Shown piece after piece: positions 15,667-21,920 of a DNA stretch of 21,920 nucleotides; position 1 is the first letter of the stretch; each line of letters begins with the position of its first letter. The position numbers were made by a program, and so were the translations under genes. Source of the stretch: Baffinella frigidus. Lineage: Eukaryota; Cryptophyceae; Cryptomonadales; Baffinellaceae. The notes under the pieces were generated by a model, which worked only from the letters and a program-made list of their open reading frames with translations, made no database searches and was not told where the DNA came from. The DNA lies in contig MU646396.1 in assembly GCA_026770585.1 (NCBI GenBank), positions 27,505-49,424 on the forward strand, written 5' to 3'.

Positions 15667-16666
15667 GGTGTTGAGGCGAGAGAATGGAGCAGCGTCGACC
15701 AGGCAAGGTGGCTCGCATAGGGTTTGGGGTTTAGGGTCCAGGGTTCAGGGTTCAGGGTTTAGGGTCCAGGGTTCAGGGTTCAGGGTGTAGGTTGGCTAGA
15801 TGGCGTGGGTCGAAGCGAGAGGTGGCGCTGCTGGTAGCGACGGCGTGATCATGCCGCCGAACCGGCACGGTGCAGAACCTGGTGGAGCGTCCACCGCTGG
15901 GGTACACCCTACACCCTACACCCTACACCACACACTCGCAATCTGAGTATCCCGCCAACCACAGAAACCTACCCTACACCGCCCTGGCGCGTTTCGGGAG
16001 AGAGAGAATGGTCTGCGGGGGGCACACGACCTGGTGGAGGGTCTGCAGGGGGGGGCACAGGCAAGACCTGGTGGAGGGTCTGCGGAGCATCGGCCCAGGC
16101 GTCGCGCGCGTTCTCGGGGAGCAGCCTGTCGGGCAGCTTCTCGAACGGACCCTCGTCCAACACCTGTCCCAAACCCGCAAATGTCACACGTTTACCAGCA
16201 AATATTTCCTGGTGCTGTACAGGAAATTTTGCCAGGAAATGTTTCCGGATGCCATGTCAGGGAATGTTTCCACTCGCCCAGACATGTTTCCTGGTCCTGG
16301 CCATGCCAGAGAGTCGTGTCAGGGGAACAAGATGCTGCAACGAATCGAGGCAGGAGTAGGAAGGAGGGGGCGGCACCGTCTTCTTCAAGTTGAAGTGGAA
16401 GAACTGATTGAGGAACACGATCGATGAGTAGTCGCCCCCCGTCAGCACCAGCATGTTCCCTGCTTTGAGGTTTGCGAGTTAGGGATTAGGGTGTAGGGTT
16501 TCCACATGGCTTGATGAGAACCCGGTACGGCGTGGGCCTCGCTGCAACGGCGCTCCCTGGTCAAGCTGAGCGCCCTCCTCCTGTGTGCAGAGCTGGCCCA
16601 GGGAGGGCCCACATACCACACAAACAGATGAAACCGCCAATATTCTTTTGCTGTTCCTTCGTTCCT
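14107..16666 (-). CDS. Ten-exon gene of unknown function
   Basis: Minus-strand exons in order: 16666-16613 (AKEYWRFHLFVWY), 16580-16529 (EEGAQLDQGAPLQRGPR), 16459-16377 (NMLVLTGGDYSSIVFLNQFF), 16163-16068 (PFEKLPDRLLPENARDAWAD), 15517-15431 (DGLSVTTITKASMPMG), 15116-15049 (LIYATPVSSPVFEITYCQRK), 14675-14514 (ECAAYENKGTPCSCGSILYI), 14436-14383 (IGTSPWDEALRAAAATDK), about 14345-14300 (VDLLFTTQQ), 14151-14107 (VGESARIGTFNAYS, then TAG). Most junctions agree in phase. The two exceptions are between 15431 and 15116 and the exit from 14345, so those borders are uncertain. No start codon was found, and the first exon is weaker because the plus strand there also resembles an acceptor. The Cys-rich 14675-14514 exon is the most distinctive. 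No family was recognised. This gene may be the continuation of the gene at 17145-18724. Confidence 0.65.
14163..14300. repeat. TTTAGGG and GGGTGT array
   Basis: Degenerate TTTAGGG grades into pure GTAGGG and GTGGGT repeats. It lies between the last two exons of the minus-strand gene. On the coding strand it gives CCCTAAACTCTAAACC shortly before the acceptor of exon 14151-14107. Confidence 0.9.
14440..14512. repeat. TTTAGGG array filling a short intron
   Basis: Almost the whole 77-bp intron between exons 14675-14514 and 14436-14383 is TTTAGGG-type repeat. On the coding strand both the donor side (GTTCCTAAACCC) and the acceptor side (CCCGAAAGTAG) are built from it. Confidence 0.85.
14690..15040. 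repeat. Large degenerate TTTAGGG tract with a copied exon end
   Basis: Telomere-like repeats fill the intron between exons 15116-15049 and 14675-14514. At 14781-14805 it carries an exact 25-bp copy of 15041-15065, which is the donor and last 17 bases of the preceding exon (GAGCGGACCTTGCGCTGGCA then GTAGG). Confidence 0.9.
15370..15430. mobile_element. Partial second-family element forming a donor site
   Basis: Bases 15408-15430 (TTATGAGCGAGGTGCCCCTG then TAC) match the right arm of the element at 13835-13959, with related interior sequence back to 15370. On the minus strand its first base pair GT at 15430-15429 is the 5' splice site of the exon ending at 15431. Confidence 0.65.
15616..15659. 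repeat. GA microsatellite
   Basis: An uninterrupted GAGAGA run of about 44 bp inside an intron of the minus-strand gene. TTTAGGG/TTCAGGG repeats follow at 15718-15790, and CCCTACA repeats at 15902-15930. Confidence 0.95.
16028..16084. repeat. 37-bp duplication of an exon end
   Basis: GACCTGGTGGAGGGTCTGC occurs at 16065-16083, spanning the donor of exon 16163-16068, and again exactly at 16028-16046 in the following intron. Confidence 0.85.
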
Positions 16667-16713
16667 CTGGTTTTTGAGCAGGAACGTGTGAGTGATTTCG
16701 GGCAGGACAGAGT

Positions 16714-17144
16714 AGTTTGGGGTTTAGGGTTTAGGGTTTAGGGTTTAGGGTTTGGGGTTTAGAGTTGAGGGTTTAGGGTTTGGATTTGGGGTTGAGGGTT
16801 TAGGGTTTGGGGTTTGGGGGTTGGGATTCTGGTTTCGGGAAGGGAGGGGGGGGGTCGACCGTTGGTGACAAACTCTCGGATGCGCTTTGAGAGAATGTTG
16901 TGCCTGTTTCAGGTTGCGGGTTGAGGGTTTCGGGAAGGGGTAGGGTGTAGGGTGAAGGGTTTAGGGTTTGGGGCTCAGGGTTTAGGGATAAGGGTGTAGG
17001 GTTTAGGGTTTGGGGTTTGGGGTTTGGGTTTTAGGGCGCAGGGATCAGGGTTTAGGGTTCTGGATTTAGGGCTTGGGGTTTACTTAGGGATGAGGGTTGA
17101 GGGGTTGTTGGGGTTGCGGGTTTAGGGTTGGGGTTCTCGGGGTT
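16714..17144. repeat. Large degenerate TTTAGGG tract
   Basis: About 430 bp of TTTAGGG, TTTGGGG and related variants, with a short non-repeat island at 16840-16920. It separates the stop codon of the gene at 17145-18724 from the first exon of the next minus-strand gene. It could be intergenic, or an intron if the two are one gene. Confidence 0.9.
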
Positions 17145-18724
17145 TTACTCAGCGGCGATGGGAAGATTGCGCTCCATGGGGGGCACGAGGATCGTCGAGC
17201 AGCACTTGTCCGCTAGCTGCGAACAACAACGCTCCCGTCACCCAACGAACCCCACCATCCGGCACAGAACCCGAAACCACCCACCAACCAATCCACCACG
17301 CCACCGCTTCAGGCGAAAGACCAATCCCGCCTGTCATGTCAAGAATCTGAGTGTGTCATGTCAAGAATCTGAGTGTGAATAAATCCCGTTTAGGGTTTAG
17401 AGTTTAGGGTGGGGGGGGGGTGGGGGGGCACGTCAGCCAGCCCTCCGCACCAACCGGCATCGAATCCACCGAACCAACGAATGCCCTCCGCTGCACCCCG
17501 CAATGGTTGGCAATGGTTGGAGGGGTCGGGGAGGGAGGGGCGCGGACCGCCTGGAACTCAGCGCCCTCCCAGCTCTTGAGGAACTTGCCATGGCCCGACA
17601 TGCTGTCTTCATACCTTGGGGACAGCCACCCGCTGGTCAGGGTGGGTCCACAGAGCTGGGCCTTCCTGAGGTGCACGGCAGCCCGCCTGGAGCGCATATT
17701 CTGGGCCCGGGCGGGGCGGGCCAACGCCGGGTGTTCGTCGCGCTTCGCCGTCCTAGCGCTGCCTCACTCGTGTTTCACTATTCTTCACGCGCTAGGTACA
17801 GATCCGTCAACTTATGGAGCGAAAAATAGCCCGGGCCCATGAGATTGGTGAGCCCAAATACACTGAGACAGCGCTAGACTGAAAAACAGCTCCTCCTCTT
17901 CCTTCTCCTCCCTGCCGCTCCCCTGCCACTCTCGGCAGTGCGCATCTCGCTCCGGGCGGGGGTCAGGTGGGAGGAAAATTACCCGCTCCCCGTGAAGTCG
18001 CCGAGTCTGAGGACCTGGCGAATCCGCTGCCCGCTGCTCGCCCGCCCCCTCCCGCCGTTGAACTGGCTCGACAGCGTCCCCGTGGAGGATGACTCCCCCC
18101 AGAACAGAAACAGGTCGTTGGGCGCAAGGTACGGGTTGATCGGGCTCTCGAACGCGCCCTGTGGAAGCAGCAGCGATTGTATCCGCTGCATGCGCGCGCT
18201 CACCTCCCTCACGTTCCCTTGCCCTCCCCCCTCCTCACCCCCTTTTATCACAATCGCGACAGCCGAAAAGGTGGCCAGCACCGCCACCACGACGACCCCC
18301 TGGAGAGGGAAGACAGAGACAACGGTTAGGACATGTGCGAGGGCACGCCGGGCAGCTTCCCGCAGCGGAGGACAGGGCTTCGGTGGCACATAGCCATTGC
18401 TGGTGTTTTGCTCCCACAGCGGTTGTCTTTGAGGGCATAACGCGACAAAACATGCGCGTGCGCGCTTCACGCGGAATAGCAAAGCAACAGGCACGCTGTG
18501 CAGCTTCACACAGCGTCAGAGGACAGGGCTTGGGTGGCATCTCATCTCGCCAAGCTGGTCTCCCTGGTGTTTTGCTCCAACAGAGGTCGGCTCTGCGCTG
18601 GCCCGCGTGAATGCGAGCGCGGCAGCTCCCTGGGATAACAAAAGCATACCGCAGCTGAGCACCCTACGAGTGAGCTATCGTAGTCAAGGCAGGAGGAGAG
18701 GAAGACCTTCGCCATCGCCGACAT
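17145..18724 (-). CDS. Type II membrane-anchored protein, function unknown
   Basis: Minus-strand exons, all phase 0 at the joins: 18724-18707 (ATG; MSAMAK, tentative), 18299-18015, 17655-17548 and 17216-17145. The second exon opens GVVVVAVLATFSAVAIVIKG, a clear membrane segment, then MQRIQSLLLPQGAFESPINP and LAPNDLFLFWGESSS. The third reads SGWLSPRYEDSMSGHGKFLK then SWEGAEFQA. The last reads LADKCCSTILVPPMERNLPI then AAE and TAA. A short N-terminus followed at once by a hydrophobic helix is typical of signal-anchored ER or Golgi enzymes, but no catalytic family was recognised. The 18299 acceptor has a good branch site (TCCTAAC) and pyrimidine tract. If an internal GTGCCC donor in the last exon were used, the gene could run on into the next one. 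Confidence 0.65.
17385..17432. repeat. Short telomere-like tract and G-run in intron
   Basis: TTTAGGGTTTAGAGTTTAGGG is followed by a 20-base G-rich run. It lies between exons 17655-17548 and 17216-17145. Confidence 0.7.
17750..17880. mobile_element. Short inverted-repeat element, copy 3
   Basis: Starts CTAGCGCTGCCTCACTCGTG and ends CACTGAGACAGCGCTAG, an inverted pair matching the ends of copies at 4941, 7975 and 21138. The interior shares GGATCTGTACC, in reverse, with the 21138 copy. It lies in the intron between exons 18299-18015 and 17655-17548. Confidence 0.65.
18350..18582. repeat. Diverged direct repeat of about 70-84 bp
   Basis: GCAGCTTC-(C/A)C(G/A)CAGCG with GGACAGGGCTT and GGTGTTTTGCTCC(C/A)ACAG occurs at 18352-18419 and again at 18499-18582, about 147 bp apart. 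On the minus strand it lies in the first intron of the membrane-anchored gene. No coding role is supported. Confidence 0.7.
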
Positions 18725-18853
18725 CCTGAGAGGTCGCGATCTTAAGTGGCCGTTTCCAAATGTGGTCGTGACCACTTGCGCAAAAGTCAACGATTTGACC
18801 GCCACGAAAGCGATTATCGAAAAGTTCGCGTTTTGTGACAAGCTTTCTTGATA
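18725..18853. promoter_or_regulatory. Bidirectional promoter candidate
   Basis: About 130 bp between the tentative ATG of the minus gene (18724) and the ATG of the plus gene (18854). It holds two perfect small inverted repeats: GTGGTC-GT-GACCAC at 18762-18775 and GTCAA-CGAT-TTGAC at 18786-18799. Their spacing is close to two helical turns. Both could be operator-like sites for dimeric factors. This is inferred from position and symmetry only. Confidence 0.4.
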
Positions 18854-21800
18854 ATGCGACGCGATAATACGGCGGTCCTGCGGGCCTCGGTCTGGAACGT
18901 CCTCCTATTCCACACGCTCGCTGCCACGTCGCACGCGTCCGTGTCCTTTGTTCGTCCCACCTCTTGTCCTGGCATGTCACGGGGGCCGTGTGGCGGATCG
19001 TGGGCCCTTGCAGGAGTGGGGGACGTGTTCCAACGGCGCTGGGGCGCAGCTGAGCTGCAGGGGTTGAACGGTGGAGACGGTGTCAGTTTGCGGCTGCGAG
19101 GCGGGCAGGGGGAAGATGGGGGGGGGGCGGAGGTTGCCGAGGAAGAGAAGAAAGGACCCATCAGCATCTACGAAGAGCTCAAGACCAAACGGTGCAGGGG
19201 TTCGCGTCTGGAGCCAACCTAGAAGAAGAGCAGGGTCGCTGGTTCAGGGAAGCTCCCTGAATCCACGCGGATGCGTGCCAGGCTCTGTCTCTGAATCAAC
19301 GGGGGGGGGGGGCTTCAACCTTTGTCCAGAACCTGTTGACGTGGCCCCAAGTACCAGGCCACCGGGTCTCATGCTGTCTCTCAATTTTTCTGTGGTATGG
19401 AGTGAGTCATGAGGAAGTGACGGTCTGGTCCTTGATCGGCAGGTCGTTGATCCCCGACGAGTACTCTTCCATGTTGGTCTGGTGCGCCCCACCTCCCCCC
19501 CACCAACCCTCACGCCTGGACCAAATCGATCAATTTCATCCTGGGAATTCGCACCAGAAACAGACAACTTCTTTCTGTGGGTCCATCTATTCGACTGATT
19601 TGTACCAGTTTTTACAAATTCCCACCCTTGCAACTGAATCGATTTGAGCGGGGCGTGAGGGTTGGTGGCAGCTCCCTCTCCTCGGCTCCAGCACACCTTC
19701 CGAGACCGTGCGTCTCCCGGAGACGCTCCCGGAGACGGTCCAGGAATTGTGCAGCGCCGTCCACCATCGGCAACGCAGGGTTGGGGGTGTACGGTAGTAG
19801 CATTCACGGCGTTGGCAATTTTGATGGAGAAGTGGGTTTTGGTATGAACCCGAGATTTTGGCGGGAACGGCGCCCTGGCAGGGGGAATTGTGGCACCGGT
19901 TGGGAGAAGAGCCTTTTTCGAACTTATGGCGTCGGTCCATCAACGTGAAGCGTCCAGAGAGGGCCCGAACTCAGTGACCGCGAACTTAACCTACAGGACT
20001 TGACGGTTAACTACAAACCCCCGTACGGCAACAGCCAGCACACCATGCTTCCGCTCTGTAACCTGGAGTATGCGGTTTTGTGGGTGTCCAACCAACTTCT
20101 TGTGTGAGAGGTGGTGGACACGCTCGGGCGCTGCCACGCCAGACTGCTGCAGGGGGTAGCTCCCTGTCGCCAATCTTTGCTTTCAACTATTCCAAAAGTA
20201 AACAATTCCCCCTTATTTCTTCCCAGGAATTGACGTTTGGCGAACCTTTCCAACAATCTGGCGTGATGGCAGGGGAACGGCGATGCTGCTCCATTTCTAC
20301 ATCCAACTTGGCGCACCCTTCGCCAAGGTACTTTTCCTGCTGGTGTCGGATGGCTGGTGGTCAGACAGCTTCGCTCCAGCTATCTGTCCAACACCACTCC
20401 CAAGTGACGTATGGACGGAGACAGACACCGTCTACACCCTAAACCCCAAACTCTAAACTCTAAACTCTAAACCCTAAACCCTAAACCCTAAACCCTAAAC
20501 CCTAAACCCTGAACCCTGAACCCCAAACCCTAAACCCCAAACCCTAAACCCTATACTCTTCGCCAAGGTCCTCTACCTCCCACCAAGCCTCAGAGTGAGA
20601 TCAAATCGCCTTTGCCGGTGCCTTGATTTGTGCCGGGGCTCGCCGGAATCCGTCCAACTGTGGTACAAATCAGGGGTCTCGGGAAATACAATTTGCTACC
20701 ACAATAAGGGCTGGTGGTCTTTCGCGCAAGCTGTCCACCATCCCTCTCAAGTGACGTATTTTGATCGTTTAGGGTTTCCGCGCGATCTGGTACAAACCGT
20801 GGCAGGTGGGAGCGGCAAAGTCACTCCTGAAATGCGCGGGGATGGCTGACGGAGAGGGTGTGGGGTTGCAGATGGTGCCGGGGCTGGCTGAGTTGGCTGT
20901 CAAGCCTCCTGAAGAGAAGAAGGTCTGTGCCACCATCTCCTACTTGTGTCTCTGACTGAGACTCTGAGACTTCAAGGCCTCCTGAAGAGCACACGGTGTA
21001 CCTCTGGCTCTGTTGGGTTGCCTGGTTGTGTTGACAGCAAACGCCTGGTTGTGTTGACAGCGGCTTGGTGTCACACCAGAGAGGCTGGTCTGGCTGGCGG
21101 TCAATCCTCCTCAAGAGAACACCGTGAGTACCGCCGTCTCCTACCTCTGCCTCTGTCTATTTCGGCTCTCCAATCTGGTGAACCCAGTCTCTTTTCGGCT
21201 TCAAAAAAGACGGATCTGTACCAAGGACCCAGCATGTCAACTTGAGAAAAGTGGGTGAACCTGAGTGAGGGAGAGGTAGGTGGCTGACCCTGCAAGAGCG
21301 TCTCGTGGCTGCCAGGCTGCTCCTTTCTGCCGCCCGCGCCCTGCTTTCGGTTTAAGGGTTAATGGTAGCCGCGGTTTAGGTTCAAGGTTTAGGGTGTAGG
21401 GTTTGGGGTTGAGGGTGTAGAGTTTCGGGTTTAGGGTTTAGGGTAAGAGTTTGGGGTTTGGGGTTTAGGGTTTAGGCCTTGTTTAGTGTTCAGGGTTCAG
21501 GGTTCAGGGTCAGGGTTTAGGGTTTAGGCGCGGAGGAGGCGTTGCTCTTGGAGGGTGGCTGAGCCTGGTGGGTGTGCTCGAGACGCCTCAGGCCTCCTCG
21601 CTCGCTGTGTCTGGGGCACGCATGTCACTCTCGTGTGCCTGGGAACGTGGTCACCCCAGAGTCAAGACTATCATGCAAGGACCAGCCTGGGATGGGCCCG
21701 CCTCGGGAAAGGTTGAAGAGCTCTCCCGAAGACGCTGACCCCTCTCTCCGGCAAGCAGGTGACAGTGGCAGACCTGCAGCGGGCAGAGAGGGCAGCCATG

Positions 21801-21854
21801 CGCGCGGAGCAGGAGGCTGAGTTCGAGAAGACCCAGGTCGAGGATGCCGTCAAG
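18854..21854 (+). CDS. Putative plastid-targeted membrane protein, partial at right edge
   Basis: Exon 1, 18854-19191, starts ATG (MRRDNTAVLRASVWNVLLFH). Its N-terminus is a signal peptide (hydrophobic core about residues 14-22, then LAATSHA), followed by SVSFVRP, a Phe-led junction like the ASAF site of complex plastids, then a Gly/Arg-rich transit-like stretch with LRLRGG and GPISIYEELKTK. Further exons: possibly 19443-19476 and 19779-19831 (VVAFTALAILMEK, membrane-like), 19882-19934 (GIVAPVGRRAFFELMAS), 19997-20083 (YGNSQHTMLPLCNLEYAVLW), 20227-20327 (IDVWRTFPTIWRDGRG then TAMLLHFYIQLGAPFAK), 20872-20922 (MVPGLAELAVKPPEEKK) and 21759-21854 (a charged helix, AAMRAEQEAEFEKTQ). The last three join in phase 0; the phases at 19882 and 20227 are unresolved, so a small exon may be missed. 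It ends at an AAG|GTCCCG donor and runs off the window. No family was recognised. Confidence 0.55.
20437..20555. repeat. CCCTAAA array in intron
   Basis: Nearly perfect CCCTAAA repeats with CTCTAAA and CCCTGAA variants follow exon 20227-20327. After them, CTTCGCCAAGGTCCTCTACC at about 20559 copies the exon-end and donor CTTCGCCAAG|GTAC at 20318-20330. A further diverged copy of the intron start lies near 20702-20761. Confidence 0.85.
20886..21145 (+). repeat. Three diverged copies of an exon end
   Basis: The exon end GTCAAGCCTCCTGAAGAGAA at 20899-20918 recurs as CAAGGCCTCCTGAAGAGCAC near 20972 and as GTCAATCCTCCTCAAGAGAA near 21101. Each is followed by a donor-like GT (GTCTGT, GTGTAC, GTGAGT). 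The third copy also repeats the following ACC(A/G)(T/C)CTCCTAC segment. Confidence 0.75.
21138..21282. mobile_element. Short inverted-repeat element, copy 4
   Basis: Starts TCCTACCTCTGCCTCTGTCT and ends GAGTGAGGGAGAGGTAGG, an inverted pair. The interior has GGATCTGTACC and ATGTCAACTTGAGAAAAGTG, shared with copies at 7975 and 17750. It is the best preserved copy and lies in an intron of the plus-strand gene. Confidence 0.7.
21345..21532. repeat. TTTAGGG-type tract in intron
   Basis: Degenerate TTTAGGG, GTGTAGGG and TTCAGGG repeats lie between exons 20872-20922 and 21759-21854. Confidence 0.9.
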
Positions 21855-21874
21855 GTCCCGACCCTCCCTCGCTC

Positions 21875-21920
21875 CCTCACCTACCTACCTACCTCCCTCC
21901 CTCCCTCCCTCCCTCCCTAC
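21875..21920. repeat. CCTA and CCCT microsatellite at window edge
   Basis: CTACCTACCTAC is followed by CCTCCCTCCC repeats to the end. It is pyrimidine-rich intron sequence after the last visible donor at 21855. Confidence 0.9.

Noticed and set aside
19587-19807. Minus-strand amphipathic frame (AAQFLDRLRERLRETHG)
   Set aside because: It arises from a 12-bp duplication (CTCCCGGAGACG), no good acceptor precedes it, and its end phase does not match the nearby minus-strand candidate.

Overview
This window is nuclear DNA of an intron-rich, GC-rich eukaryote. Short phase-compatible exons can be read only in pieces, and nearly all long open frames are repeat or microsatellite artefacts. Plant-type telomere-like repeats (TTTAGGG/CCCTAAA) are scattered through the introns. 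One predicted protein has a signal peptide followed by a Phe-containing ASVSF site, as in proteins sent to complex red plastids. This suggests an alga with a secondary plastid (chromerid, stramenopile or similar). That placement is an inference; no rRNA or marker gene is present. A 191-base assembly gap lies at 10068-10258.

Layout. (1) Positions 400-4896, minus strand: most of a eukaryotic-type pantothenate kinase in at least nine exons, with the C-terminus running off the left edge. (2) 5348-6247, minus: a small N-terminally membrane-anchored helical protein. (3) 6660-13344, plus: a ChaC-type gamma-glutamylcyclotransferase in eight to nine exons, whose frame continues into an unrecognised C-terminal extension. 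(4) 14107-16666, minus: a ten-exon gene of unknown function. (5) 17145-18724, minus: a type II membrane-anchored protein. (6) 18854 to the right edge, plus: a putative plastid-targeted membrane protein, divergent from gene 5 across about 130 bp.

Two genes are firmly identified by homology. Pantothenate kinase starts CoA synthesis, and the ChaC family degrades glutathione. Nothing shows that they act together. The other genes are supported by phase-matched exons but not by a recognised family.

The most interesting signal is in intron architecture. CCCTAAA arrays directly precede many 3' splice sites. About half of the 5' splice sites read GTCC or GTCT. Exon ends with their donor sites are repeatedly duplicated into the following intron; the clearest case is an eight-copy 36-bp repeat in the ChaC gene. 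Two families of short inverted-repeat elements sit in introns, and one copy begins exactly at a donor site. Together these look like active intron growth, and possibly intron creation, by local duplication and small mobile elements.
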